Assembly (NCBI RefSeq): GCF_030052815.1
Contig: NC_079498.1
Span: 79,408,992-79,472,991, forward strand
Direction: 5' to 3'
DNA: 64,000 nt
Source of the DNA: Hevea brasiliensis
Lineage: Eukaryota; Streptophyta; Magnoliopsida; Malpighiales; Euphorbiaceae
Positions 11,062 through 22,473 of the stretch are shown here, piece by piece. The translations under genes and the position numbers were made by a program. Numbering within the stretch: position 1 is the first letter of the stretch; each line of letters starts with the position of its first letter. The notes beneath the pieces were generated by a model, which worked only from the letters and a program-made list of their open reading frames with translations, did no database searches and was not told where the DNA came from.

Positions 11062-13166
11062 TGAAGGAACGGAAGCGTGAAAAACACAAGATTATACCAT
11101 TGAATTCAAAAATTTCACCTAGGGTCACATGCACCATGCAAGATTTTTTTATCTATTTGATTTCAATGATAAACAACATATTAAAACTCTTTTAATATGT
11201 TTTTGGATCTGTATTTGCCATTTAAGATTTTAAAATTAATCAGATTAATTTTAGAACCCTAGATTAAATCAAGAACGATTACACTAACCTCTTGATGTGC
11301 TGCAGCGTGTCTGCGCCTTTGAGATTCGTCTTCAGGACACCAGATGTTGTCCCTCTAGCTTGTCCACACCAAGAACACCTATGGCAGCCCTTGAACAGAT
11401 TCTAAAGCCTTTTCTATTAATTAGAAATTCAAGTTCTGCCTTTTAAGAGATTAGAGATGTAAACAGGACACTAGAAACAATTTCTAGTGTTCTTAATTCA
11501 AGAGATTGATGGCTAATCTCTTTGAATTGATGAGAGATGAAGAGAAATAGCTGGAGAGGCTCAAAGTGGCGTGACAATTGAGAGGAGAGGCTGCTGGTTA
11601 TGTTTTCTTTTCATAACCACACTTAAATAGCTAGGTTAACACATTAAACCCTAGCCACATGTCACCTTTTGATTAGCTCTAGGTTTAAGTGACCCAATCA
11701 CATTGTGCCAAGTGTCAAACCTATATTTAATCTTGATTTTAATCATCTTACATGATTAAAAAACATTTGGCAATCTTATGTGTTATGCCACGTGTCACCA
11801 TCTCATGGTGCCAAGTGTCACAATCGTGAAATGACCAAAATGCCCTCGTGTCTTAATTTTGAGTTCTTAACCCAAAATAATTATTTTCTTCTTCTAATTA
11901 ATTTATATCAAATATAAATTAATTAATTAATCTCTATTAATTAATTTCTCATCAATTAAATTCATATTTAAACACTTTAAATATAAATTTAATTTATACT
12001 ACACATCCAATAATCTAGATTTGGTTTCAAGCCATGCTAGGGACTTTGCAATTTAATTGCAAACCAAATCTATTTAATTAATCAATTAAACTCTTTAATT
12101 AATTAATTAAATCATATTTAAATAGGTGATAACTTGTGTATGTGTGTGACTTACTAGGCTCATCACTAATTGGCAATGAGACATGATATCAACTCTTAAT
12201 ATCATCAAAACTCTTTCTTACCATAAATGATTTCTCTAAATCATTTTATGAACCTCATAGACCATGGTTAACACCTACCATAGCATGCCATGGCCACCCA
12301 ATTAGTAATAAGATTTACCTTAAATGAACCTATAATCATATGTTACCATGCACTAGAATCTCTCTGTTACAAAATCCCAACTCAAGCTGGAGTCATGGTT
12401 TATGTCAAACTCCATTTGCTATGAATATTATGTTCTCTTTTAATTCCAATTCTTGATTAAAAGATTTTTCTCATCAGAAACTATTTTCTGAATAAATCTA
12501 TCTGTCCTGGCCAGGAACTTGAAACATCAAGAACAATTAAATGAACATAGGATTTTATCTCTATTTACTTAGAGGAACAGATTCCATCTTGATCAACACC
12601 TACCTCCATATATAACTAGTAGGAGCCAACACATGCCCATATACCCATACATAGTACAAGTATGAAAGCAGTATCAAACTCAAACTACCTATATACAAGA
12701 TAACTGTGCTATCTCAGGTCTAAAGATTATATGCAGTGATATGATTTATGACAAAACATTGACAAGAGTAAACTCCATGTGCTTGTCATAAGTGTCACTG
12801 GTTCGGCCTACTTATCATTTATAAGTGCCTATCATGTTTGTTATATGGCATGAGACTCACCATTCCATCTTATTTATATCTCATATAAATAACTTGGGAA
12901 TAAACATGAATACAATCTTTATGGATAAGTCATGTCCTTATTATGAAGTATCCTCGATTGTGAACCTATTTATGATACTTTGTGCTAGAAATATTGTCAC
13001 TCATATTCTTAACAACTTAAGAATAATATTTCTAACAAAATATCAATGGACCTTTTCTATTACACATAAATATATTATGTAAACGGAAAAGTGGAAATGC
13101 CTTTTATTATTAAAAATATGTACAAGATACATACTAAATGATATGCTCTAGGGCATACTACTAACA
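11062..13166 (-). repeat. C1 3' LTR
   Basis: Begins TGAAGGAACG and ends ACTAACA in plus orientation. It matches 18495-20578 almost throughout. It contains four G-box-like GCCANNTGTCA motifs (11654, 11707, 11787, 11810) and the 17-bp motif shared with the gypsy LTRs at 11829-11845. A short open frame at 12825-13082 also occurs in the other LTR, but only because LTRs are duplicates. Confidence 0.93.
11654..11820. promoter_or_regulatory. G-box-like motif array in C1 LTR
   Basis: Four copies of GCCANNTGTCA start at 11654 (CA), 11707 (AG), 11787 (CG) and 11810 (AG). The core CACGTG of the third copy is the plant G-box/ABRE bound by bZIP and bHLH factors. The 5' LTR has the same array near 19085, 19138, 19217 and 19240, plus CCCACGTGTC near 19272. 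A role in element transcription is inferred. Confidence 0.55.
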
Positions 13167-13179
13167 ATCTCCCACTAGC
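13167..13179 (-). other. Polypurine tract of C1
   Basis: On the minus strand this reads GCTAGTGGGAGAT and directly precedes the 3' LTR, the normal copia position. Confidence 0.85.
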
Positions 13180-13180
13180 A

Positions 13181-14010
13181 CTAGAGCCATTCATTACAAT
13201 ATCTTAGACCTATCTTCTCAAGATATCGGTCTAACTGAGTCTGTGACATAGGCTTAGTGAATGGATCAGCTGGATTTTCAGCTGATGCTATTTTCTGCAT
13301 GGCTTCATCGCCTCGCCCAACTATTTCTCTGATAATATGGTAGCGCCTTTCTATGTGTTTGGATTTCTGGTGAGACCTTGGTTCCTTAGCCTGTATGACT
13401 GCTCCATTATTGTCACAGTGTAGTGGAACCGGCGACTCAATGGAAGGAACTACTGTAAGTTACATCACGAACTTCTCTATCCAAACGACTTCTTTTGCAA
13501 CATCCGATGCAACAATATACTCGACCTCGAGTGGAATCTGCGATCGTGCTCTGCTTGGAACTCTTCCAACCGATCGCACCTCCATTACAAATGAACACAT
13601 ATCCAGGTAGACTTTCTATCATCGATATCCGATTGGAAATCGAATCGATAACCATCCAATTGCAAGTCTCTACCTCCATAAATCAAGAATAAATCCTTAG
13701 TTCTTCTCAAGTACTTAAGGATATTCTTGATACTATCGATGTTCCAAACTGGATTGGATTGATACCGCTAGTCAAACTAACAAAGATATGCGATATCCGG
13801 CCTAGTACACAACATTGCATACATTAAACTTCTAATAGCCGAAGCATATGGAATCCTGACCATCTTATCTCTTTCTTCAGGTGTCTTTGGAGACATCTCT
13901 TTAGAAAGATGGATACCATATCTCACTGGTAACAATCCTCTCTTGGAATCAAGCATGTTAAACCTCTTTAACACCTTTTCCAAGTATAGACTTTGGAATA
14001 AACCAATTAT
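13181..14010 (-). pseudogene. C1 RNase H domain and RT end, frameshifted
   Basis: The last frame, about 13440 to 13181, ends with a TAG at 13181-13183 and encodes the copia RNase H tail (HCDNNGAVIQAKEPRS, KHIERRYHIIRE, ENPADPFTKP). Upstream, 13437-13679 carries SGYVF-like and WKSSKQSTIADST motifs but shifts frame repeatedly. 13777-14088 carries the RT end (RDRAKRIIGL, SLMYAMLCTRPDIAY). At least three frame breaks separate these parts. RNase H would remove the RNA template during reverse transcription. Confidence 0.85.
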
Positions 14011-14507
14011 TCTTTTCGCTCTATCTCTATAGCAAGAATATAGGTTGCCTCCCCTAAGTCTTTCATGGAGAATGTATTTGACAACCATACCTTTATAGTC
14101 GTCAACATACCTGTATCATTATCCATCAACAGTATGTCATCCACATATAAGACAAGGAAAGTGATAGCACTGTCACTAACCTTCTTATATACACATGGCT
14201 CATCCTCATTTTTGATAAAACCAAAAGATTTAATGGCTTCATCAAAACGGATGTTCCAACTCCTCGAAGCTTGTTTCAACCCATAAATGGATCGCTTTAG
14301 CTTGCATACCTTGGAACCATCTTGGGATTCAAATCCCCTAGGTTGTTCCATGAAAATGTTTTCTTCAATGTATCCATTGAGAAAAGCTGTTTTGACATCC
14401 ATCTGCCAAATCTCATAATCATAGTATGCAGCTATTGCTAATAAAATCCTAATTGATTTAAGCATGGAAACAGGCGAGAAAGTCTCCTCATAGTCTATTC
14501 CTTGCCT
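14007..14507 (-). pseudogene. C1 reverse transcriptase
   Basis: The frame from 14465 to 14007 shows the copia RT signatures: QMDVKTAFLNGYIEENIFM, QPRGFE, KLKRSIYGLKQASRSWN and the catalytic YVDDILL. A TAA at 14508-14510 separates it from the integrase frame and is otherwise in phase with it; the context GFR-stop-RQGIDY is normally glutamine. It shifts frame near 14040 on entering the RT end. Products would copy element RNA into cDNA inside virus-like particles. Confidence 0.9.
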
Positions 14508-15840
14508 TTAGCGAAACCCTTTCGCTACTAGCCTTGCCTTATAGGTCTCTACCTTTCCATCAGAACCAATTTTCTTCTTGAAAACCCATTTGTTCCCTAT
14601 AGGTACAATACCTTGAGGTGGGTCAACAAGATCCCAAACTTGATTCTTATACATGGAATCAATCTCGGATTTCATAGCATCAATCCATTTTGAAGAGTCT
14701 ATATCTGATATAGCTTCTTCATAGGTAAGTGGATCATCTCCATGATCTACTTCTTCATGAGTAGACAACTCTTGTTCTTCTTCATGAAGAAAACCATATC
14801 TCACTGGTGGGTGAGATACCCTGGTTGTTCTACGAGGAACAGCTTTAGATGTTTCATCAATGGGTATAGGTTGACTAGTTGGATCTATATCCATCTGATC
14901 TGTTGGTTGGTCAGAATTCTCCAATTCTAACTCTATTTGCCTTCCTTTGCCTCCTTCTTGATCAAACTGTTGTTCAAGAAATGTGGCATCTCTACTTATC
15001 ACAACCTTTTGTGAAGTAGGCAAATAAAAATAATATCCAAAACTATCTTTTGGATATCCAACAAATCGACCTTTTTCTGATCTGGTCTCCAATTTATCAG
15101 TGTTCAACTTTTTGATATAAGCTGGACAACCCCAAATCTTAACATGCTTAAGACTTGTTTTTCTTCCATGCCATATCTCATAAGGTGTGGAAGAAACTGA
15201 TTTTGATGGAATCCTATTCAGAATATATAAAGCTGATTCTAATGCAAATCCCCAAAAGGAGATTGGCATATCAGTATAGCTCATCATACTACGTACCATA
15301 TCCAATAAGGTACGATTTCTCCTTTCAGATACACCATTCACCGTATGGCGTTCTGGAGGAGTCACCGAGAAACAATGCCATGCTCTCAAGTATTCATCAA
15401 ATTCAGTACTCAAATATTCACCTCCACGATCTGATCGAAGAGCTTTAATACTTTTTCCTGTTTGATTTTCTACTTCAGATTTAAATTCCTTAAACTTTTC
15501 AAAGGATTCATGTTTGTATTTCATCAAATACAAATACCCAAACCTTGATTTATCATCAGTAAAGGTAATAAAATAATGAAAGCCCCCTCTAGCCATTTCT
15601 TTAAACGGACCACATACATCACTATGTATTAGTTCCAAAATATTTTCAGCTCTTAGCCCTTGTCCAACAAAGGGTGATCTAGTCATTTTGCCTTGAAGGC
15701 AAGATTCACAAGTTGGAGTAGGCTCAGAGCCCAATGAGGATAGAATCCCCATTTTCTCCAATTTTGCAATCCTATCTTCTGCAACATGACATAACCATAA
15801 GTGCCAAATATATTTTGAACTTGAGTTGGTTTTCACCATG
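14508..15840 (-). pseudogene. C1 integrase with N-terminal part of RT
   Basis: Within one frame (16181-14508) the pre-integrase zinc region (WHLWLCHV..CESCLQGKMTRSPF), the DDE core (IHSDVCGPF, LRSDRGGEY, GVSERRNRT), the SSTPYEIWHGRKTSLKHVKIWGC linker stretch and the start of RT (ALVDPP-like context, NKWVFKKKIGSDGKV) follow in order. The stretch before the catalytic Glu (FSVTPPERHTVNG) is altered from the usual TPPGTPQHNG, indicating small compensating frameshifts. No DSG protease motif precedes the integrase. Confidence 0.88.
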
Positions 15841-15876
15841 GCATTGCATTCATTTAGATTGCTATACTCTTGCCAG

Positions 15877-15965
15877 TGGAAACACTTTCTTACTGGCAAT
15901 GGAAACACTTTCTTGTTGGTAATGGAAACACTTTCCTGTTGGCAGTGGAGACACTTTCCTTTGCC
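15877..15965 (-). repeat. 23-bp tandem repeat derived from the gag zinc-knuckle codons
   Basis: Units start at 15877, 15900, 15923 and 15946, each beginning TGGAAACACTTTC or a one-base variant. Read on the minus strand, the unit is a copy of the CLHCQQ zinc-knuckle codons. Because 23 is not a multiple of three, successive units are read in different frames. The knuckle is not completed, and the protease that should follow is missing. Confidence 0.85.
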
Positions 15966-16173
15966 TTTATCAGCTTTAGTCTTCCTTTTCTGTTTAGCTA
16001 TTTTCTTGGAAGGACCAGGAATCTGAGGTTTCTTTTTCTTATTGCCCTTCTTCTTGTTGGACTTTCCAGCAGAAGAAGATTCAACCAAAGCTACCTCTTT
16101 TCCTTTATTGCCTGGCATATTCTTTTGGGCAATAACTAGCATGTTGAGTAATTCAGCTAAGGTGCATTCCTGT

Positions 16174-16709
16174 TTAGTCATATGGAAATTTGTCAGACTC
16201 AGGAAGGGACTGAAGGATCAAATCCGTTTGTAGTTGGAAATCCATGTTGAAGTCAAGATGTTCCAACTGCTCAATCAGCCGAATCATCTTGTGGACATGA
16301 TCCCCAACATTCTGTCCCTCAGACATCCTCATACGGAATAACTGTCTAGATATCTCATACCTAGCATTCCTGCTGTGCTCACCATACAACTCTTGTAGGT
16401 GAAGGAGGATCTCACTCGCACTCAGCATGTTCTCTTGTTGCTTCTGTAACTCATTACTCATAGAAGCAAGCATGTAACACTTAGCTCTCATATCATGCTC
16501 CTTCCACTTGTCCAAAGTTTCATGTTCCTCTTGTGTGGCCTCTGGAGGTAAGGGACCAGGAACATTTGAATCTAGAACATATCCTATATGTTCAAGGTTC
16601 AGGACAAGTTTCAAATTTCTTAGCCAATCGCATGATTAGGTCCTGTCAACCTGTTGCGATCAAGTATGCTTGCAAGGATATTGGATGGTGGTGGTTGTTT
16701 TGTGCTCAT
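16174..16709 (-). pseudogene. C1 gag
   Basis: The likely start ATG is at 16709 (minus strand; MSTKQPPPSNILAS). A frameshift near 16630 leads into the UBN2-type gag frame 16614-16174 (LRNL-like, NLEHIGYVLDSNVPG, LQELYGEHSRNARYE, LFRMRMSEGQNVGDHV, LILQSLPESDKF). It ends at a second shift, where a small deletion after LPES throws the frame before MTKQECTLAELLNML, which continues at 16181 into a Lys-rich nucleocapsid stretch. Gag would form the virus-like particle shell. Confidence 0.88.
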
Positions 16710-18480
16710 TTTTATTAGAAAATTAACTGCAGAAAATAACCAGATTAATTAGTAAATGTATCATGTAATTAACCAAAATGATTATGGTCTTTTAATCAAA
16801 TTGGTCCTCCCACTAACTTAGCGAATCCTACACTTCCAAAGTAGAAAACGGAAATCCTAGTTGGATGGATTTCTAGTGGGTGATTGAATTCTTATAATTC
16901 TATTGATCATCCTCAGTACATCCATTATTGGAATTACAATAAACTATAAGTGAGCAACTCCTTGCCCATCACATCTCATGTGAGGTTCAATCCTTTACCT
17001 AGCCCCTAATGCTCAAAATCTCAGGTACATCCATTATTGACTTATCTTGCATTAGTTAAGTTGATCCCATTGAGCCAGTAATTATGCAAATAATTTTAAT
17101 GTCCTCAGGTACATCCAATATTGGCCACCAAACCATTTACATATTTACAACATCTCATGCTTAACAATTATTCTTAAGAAAATCTCTTAAATTAATTGCA
17201 TCTCATGCAACTATTTAAAATTTCTTAAAATAATTGCCCCAATGGAGGGCTTATGTTATAATTACTTTAATTATAGCATTTCCAACTTAATCATTTGTTT
17301 GGAAGATTTTATAGCCATCCTAATTACTATTAAGGTCTCACTTTGCACATTATCCATTTAGCATGCATATATCATATAATTGCATACATTCCCATACATC
17401 TCATGCATTCATGGATAAGCAGTAAATATGGTATGATCATGGGCTTTCTAAGGGATTCAATTCTGAGCCACCAAGAATTGAATCAGGGCATTCCTAGGTG
17501 CATTTCATTCATTCATTTTACAAGAGTTGCTGAAGGAGTACATAATCAACACTTAATATTGAATTCCTCCCACTGGTCCCACCAATGCTCTTGACCTCCT
17601 TGAACTTCTTGCAATCCAATATTACTTAGTAATCCTTGGCATACCAAGGCGAATTTACAAGAACTTAAATAAATGAAATTACAACCCAAAAATATTACAA
17701 ACTTAATAATACATGCCCAAAATAAATTAAAATAAATTAATTAATTTACAATCCCAAAGAAACATAAAAGAAATAAATCCAATCACATTGGTCTTTTATA
17801 GTCCATGATCATCCATCATGCATATCACTATTTAACAATTAAATAAAAAATACATACTTAAATTAAATTGAATATCTCATATTCAACTTAAAAATCCAGA
17901 TTTGAATATGATTCAAATAAATTTAAAAATTCAGATTTGAATCTCATTCAAACAAATTTAAAAATTCAGATTTGAATCACATTCAAACAACTTCAAAAAT
18001 TCAGATTTGAATCACATTCAAACATTTTTTAAAAAATCAGATTTGAATCACATTCAAATATTTTTAAAAAAATCAGATCTGAATTTTTTTGAATCATTTT
18101 TAAAATTTCAGATTTAAATTTTATTCATAAAACTTTAAAAATTAAGATTTCTATCACATTCAAACAACTTTTAAAATTCAGATTTGAATCACATTCAAAC
18201 ATTTTTTAAAATTCTGATTTGAATCATAATTTAATTGTGTGATTAAAACAACTAATTAAACACTTTAATTAGTCAAAGAATAGGCCTTAGATCATACAAC
18301 AATTGCAGAATTAAAAGCCAAACCTTGATCCACCCATGGAACCATTGTTGCCGCCACCAATGGTGGCTTCACCATGTGTGCCGCCTCACCTCATGATCCA
18401 ACCAGCAATGAATCTCTTGATCTCATGATCAAACACACAATTAAATTATATAATCAACAATCTAAATAGCAAATATAGTG
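16710..18480 (-). other. C1 leader between 5' LTR and gag
   Basis: About 1.8 kb of non-coding sequence. Three copies of a CTCAGGTACATCCATTATTG-like block lie near 16911, 17022 and 17104, and CATCTCATG occurs repeatedly between 16970 and 17400. A minisatellite fills 17881-18229. The frame at 17343-17594 resembles no protein. Confidence 0.7.
17881..18229. repeat. ~35-bp minisatellite in the C1 leader
   Basis: About ten units of 33-38 bp contain CAGATTTGAATCACATTCAAA followed by a T/A-rich run. Cores lie near 17896, 17931, 17968, 18001, 18038, 18073, 18109, 18145, 18179 and 18214, and the later units are the most degenerate. Confidence 0.88.
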
Positions 18481-18492
18481 GCTCTGATACCA
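18481..18492 (-). other. C1 primer-binding site
   Basis: GCTCTGATACCA, the complement of TGGTATCAGAGC, pairs with the 3' end of initiator methionine tRNA and lies 2 bp from the 5' LTR. This fixes the element's orientation. Confidence 0.93.
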
Positions 18493-18494
18493 AT

Positions 18495-20578
18495 TGAAGG
18501 AACGGAAGCGTGAAAAACACAAGATTATACCATTGAATTCAAAAATTTCACCTAGGGTCACATGCACCATACAAGATTTTTTTATCTATTTGATTTCAAT
18601 GATAAACAACATATTAAAACTCTTTTAATATGTTTTTGGATCTGTATTTGCCATTTAAGATTTTAAAATTAATCAGATTAATTTAGAACCCTAGATTAAA
18701 TCAAGAACGATTACACTAACCTCTTGATGTCTTTGCAGCGTGTCTGCGCTTTGAGATTCGTCTTGAGACACGGATGTTGTCCCTCTAGCTTGTCCACACC
18801 AAGAACACCTATGGCAGCCCTTGAACAGCTTCTAAAGCATTTTCTATTAATTAGAAATTCAAGTTCTGCCTTTTAAGATATTAGAGATGTAAACAGGACA
18901 CTAGAAACAATTTCTAGTGTTCTTAATTCAAGAGATTGATGGCTAATCTCTTTGAATTGATGAGAGATGAAGAGAAATAGCTGGAGAGGCTCAAAGTGGC
19001 GTGACAATTGAGAGGAGAGGCTGCTGGTTATGTTTTCTTTTCATAACCACACTTAAATAGCTAGGTTAACACATTAAACCCTAGCCACATGTCACCTTTT
19101 GATTAGCTCTAGGTTTAAGTGACCCAATCACATTGTGCCAAGTGTCAAACCTATATTTAATCTTGATTTTAATCATCTTACATGATTAAAAACATTTGGC
19201 AAGCTTATGTGTTATGCCATGTGTCACCATCTCATGGTGCCACGTGTCACAATCGTGAAATGACCAAAATGCCCACGTGTCTTAATTTTGAGTTCTTAAC
19301 CCAAAATAATTATTTTCTTCTTCTAATTAATTTATATCAAATGTAAATTAATTAATTAATCTCTATTAATTAATTTCTCATCAATTAAATTCATATTTAA
19401 ACACTTTAAATATAAATTTAATTTATACTACACATCCAATAATCTAGATTTGGTTTCAAGTCATGCTAGGACTTTGCAATTTAATTGCAAACCTAAACAA
19501 TTTAATTAATCAATTAAACTCTTTAATTAATTAATTAAATCATATTTAAATAGGAGATAACTTGTGTATGTGTGTGACTTACTAGGCTCATCACTAATTG
19601 GCAATGAGACATGATATCAACTCACTCTTTCTTACCATAAATGATTTCTTTAAATCATTTTATGAACCTCATAGACCATGGTTAACACCTAGCATAGCAT
19701 GCCATGGCCACCCAATTAGTAATAAGATTTACCTTAAATGAACCTATAATCATATGTTACCATGCACTAGAATCTCTCTGTTACAAAATCCCAACTCAAG
19801 CTGGAGTCATGGTTTATGTCAAACTCCATTTGCTATGAATATTTTGTTCTCTTTTAATTCCAGTTCTTGATTAAAAGATTTTTCTCATCAGAAACTCTTT
19901 CTGAATAAATCTATCTGTCTGCCAGGAACTTGAAACATCAAGAACAATTAAATGAACATAGGATTTTATCTCTATTTACTTAGAGGAACAGATTCCATCT
20001 TGATCAACACCTACCTCCATATATAACTAGTAGGAGCCAACACATGCCCATATACCCATACATAGTACAAGTATGAAAAGCAGTATCAAACTCAAACTAC
20101 CTATATACAAGATAACTGTGCTATCTCAGGTCTAAAGATTATATGCACTGATATGATTTATGACAAAACATTGACAAGAGTAAACTCCATGTGCTTGTCA
20201 TAAGTGTCACTGGTTCGGCCTACTTATCATTTATAAGTGCCTATCATGTTTGTTATATGGCATGAGACTCACCATTCCATCTTATTTATATCTCATATAA
20301 ATAACTTGGGAACAAACATGAATACAATCTTTCTGGATAAGTCATGTCCTTATTATGAAGTATCCTCGATTGTGAACTTATTTATGATACTTTGTGCTAG
20401 AAATATTGTCACTCATATTCTTAACAACTTAAGAATAATATTTCTAACAAAATATCAATGGACCTTTTCTATTACACATAAATATATTATGTAAACGGAA
20501 AAGTGGAAATGCCTTTTATTATTAAAAATATGTACAAGATACATACTAAATGATATGCTCTAGGGCATACTACTAACA
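18495..20578 (-). repeat. C1 5' LTR
   Basis: 2084 bp, beginning TGAAGGAACG and ending ACTAACA in plus orientation. It differs from the 3' LTR by scattered substitutions and short indels. The 17-bp shared motif lies at 19258-19274, next to CACGTG. Confidence 0.93.
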
Positions 20579-20583
20579 ATTTC

Positions 20584-20910
20584 TAGTATCAATTACAGTT
20601 CAATAAACCTTTAATTATGTCTCAAAATTTAATTCCGAGGGTTTCCCGCAGTCCTGGGGTCGGCAATTGCCTTTGCCATAATTTCCCGATACGGTCACCC
20701 ATCGCTATGGTGCCGGCTCGTTTAACCTTGTTTCATTTCCTCTCTTTTATTTTTCTTTAATTTTTCTTGTATTTTCTTTTTATTTATTTTATCATTATAT
20801 GTCTGTTCACTATCACCGAAGTATAGTTCCAGACATCCTGACTTGCCCAGACTAACATGAGGTCACCGGAGCAACAGAACATACATAATACGTACAGGGA
20901 GGATGTTACA
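20584..20910 (-). repeat. M1 3' LTR, right segment
   Basis: Continues the LTR broken at 11061 and ends GGATGTTACA at 20910, the 5' end of this LTR on the minus strand. It holds the conserved 5' LTR block near 20815-20870. Confidence 0.92.
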
Positions 20911-20923
20911 ACTCTTCCCCTCT
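20911..20923 (-). other. Polypurine tract of M1
   Basis: The minus strand reads AGAGGGGAAGAGT directly before the LTR start TGTAACATCC. Confidence 0.85.
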
Positions 20924-21680
20924 AAAAAAAAATTTCATCCTCGAAATTTACTTGATGTGAAGAGCTGAGGGAACTGATGCCTCATTGTCTCCTCGCTCTC
21001 CCATGTTGCCTTTTCCGTGTTGTGGTGCCTCCATAGGATTTTCACTAGTGGAATTGTTTTGTTTCTGAGCTCTTTTACCTCTCTTGCCAAGATTTTAATT
21101 GGTTCTTCTTCATATGTCAGGTCAGGTTGTACAATAATTTCTTCTGCTGAGATGACATGTGAAGGATCTGATCTGTATCTTCTGAGCATCGAGACATGGA
21201 ACACATTATGTATCTTGTCCAGCTTAGGTGGTAAGGCTAATTTGTAGGCTACTAGTCCCACACGTTCAATAACTTCATATGGGCCAATAAACCTAGGGCT
21301 TAATTTTCCCTTTTTCCCAAATCTCAACACTTTCTTCCACGGTGATACTTTGAGAAATACCTTCTCGCCAACTTCATACTCAATGTCCTTTCTTTTCAAG
21401 TTAGCATAAGATTTCTGTCGGTCTGAGGCAACTTTCAAATTGGCCTTTATCAGTTTCACCTTTTCCTCTGCATTTTGCAGTGCGGTCCCACTAGCTTATC
21501 TTTACCCAATTCAGTCCAACATACAGGTGTTCTGCATTTTCTCCCATACAGTGCTTCATAGGGTGCCATTTGCATGCTAGCTTGATAGCTATTGTTGTAT
21601 GCAAATTCTGCCAGTGGAAGATATCTGTCCCAGCTTCCCTTAAACTCAATAACACAACTTTTCAGCATATCCTCGAGGAC

Positions 21681-21760
21681 TTATCACATATATTGGGTTA
21701 TTATTACCATTATCAATTCAATTTATTGTTTGCAATAACTAAATGAGTTTCAAAATTTAC
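21681..21760 (-). other. 80-bp AT-rich insertion within M1 integrase
   Basis: It splits the codons between SERIIQ and LEDML. Removing it restores the frame found in elements E1 and E. On the minus strand it begins GTAAATTTTG and ends TGATAA before a G, so an alternative 81-bp GT..AG reading exists, but that removes one base too many for the frame. No related sequence is seen elsewhere in the window. Confidence 0.75.
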
Positions 21761-22037
21761 CTGGATTATTCTTTCTGATTGTCCATCCGTTTGAGGATGA
21801 AAAGCCGTACTAAAATGGAGTTGTGTGCCCAAGGATTCTTGTAATTTCTTCCAAAATCTAGATGTAAACCTCGGGTCTCTATCAGATATAATGGAAAGTG
21901 GAATTCCATGTAGTCTAACTATCTCACTGATATACAATTCTGCTAGCTTTTCCAGTGAGTAGTAAGTTCTAATTGGCAGAAAATGTGCTGATTTGGTCAA
22001 TCTATCCACAATCACCCATGCTGCATCATGCTTTTTC

Positions 22038-22091
22038 TGAGTGAGAGGTAGACCACTGACAACTTTTGAGTGAGAGGTAGACCACTGACAA
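22038..22091. repeat. 29-bp tandem duplication in M1 integrase
   Basis: A 25-bp string starting TGAGTGAGAGGTAGACC occurs at 22038 and again at 22067, giving a period of 29 bp. The extra unit duplicates the SGLPLTQK codons and shifts the frame. Confidence 0.88.
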
Positions 22092-22473
22092 AGTCCATAG
22101 TGACTCGGTCCCATTTCCATTCAGGTATGTTTATGGGCTGTAACAAACCTGATGGAACTTGATGTTCTGCTTTGACTTGATGACATGTCAAGCATCTAGT
22201 TACATAGTCAGCTATGTCCTTCTTCATACCCGGCCACCAGTATCGAAGTTTCAGGTCATGGTACATTTTTGTGCTTCCTGGGTGTATAGCATACACACTA
22301 TTATGTGCTTCTCTCAGAATATTGCTTTTCAACTCTTTATCATCTGGTACACACACTCTTTCTTTATAGTATAGGCATCCATTTTCTTTCACTTCATATG
22401 CAGTTTCCTTTCCCTCAGTGATTTTGCCCATAATAGCCATTAATTTCTCATCTATCTTTTGCCCATCCTGTAT

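Larger units (their letters stand above)
11062..20578 (-). mobile_element. Ty1/copia element C1, complete LTR pair, defective polyprotein
   Basis: A 9517-bp minus-strand element with LTRs of 2105 bp (left, 3') and 2084 bp (right, 5'), ends TG..CA and 5-bp target duplications. Integrase lies upstream of reverse transcriptase, which is the copia order. Between the 5' LTR and gag is an unusually long leader of about 1.8 kb. The LTRs differ by scattered substitutions and a few indels, for example about 14 bp missing near 19623, so insertion looks fairly recent. Protease is missing and the frame is broken several times. The copia lineage (possibly Tork/Angela-like) is not settled by inspection. 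Confidence 0.93.
20935..22473 (-). pseudogene. M1 integrase and chromodomain
   Basis: From N to C terminus: zinc finger (HNSVYAIHPG..CLTCHQVKAEHQV, about 22440-22130), catalytic core ([31 protein letters not shown]), then AYNNSYQASMQMAPYEALYG and a chromodomain (about 21200-20950: YEEEPIKILAREVKELRNK, LVKILWRHHNTEKATWE). The three catalytic acids are present. The frame is broken by a 29-bp tandem duplication at 22038-22091, by an 80-bp AT-rich insertion at 21681-21760 and by a shift near 21459. A chromodomain suggests targeting to methylated-histone chromatin. Confidence 0.92.

Noticed and set aside
12825..13082. 85-codon frame also found at 20237-20494, seemingly conserved
   Set aside because: The two copies are the two LTRs of C1, identical by the way LTRs are made. 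No start context or known motif.
15155..15448. Plus-strand frames over the copia integrase (also 15826-16233)
   Set aside because: They are complements of the integrase and gag coding frames.
17881..18229. CRISPR-like array
   Set aside because: Units are degenerate, directly adjoining and AT-rich without unique spacers, and they lie in a plant retrotransposon leader.
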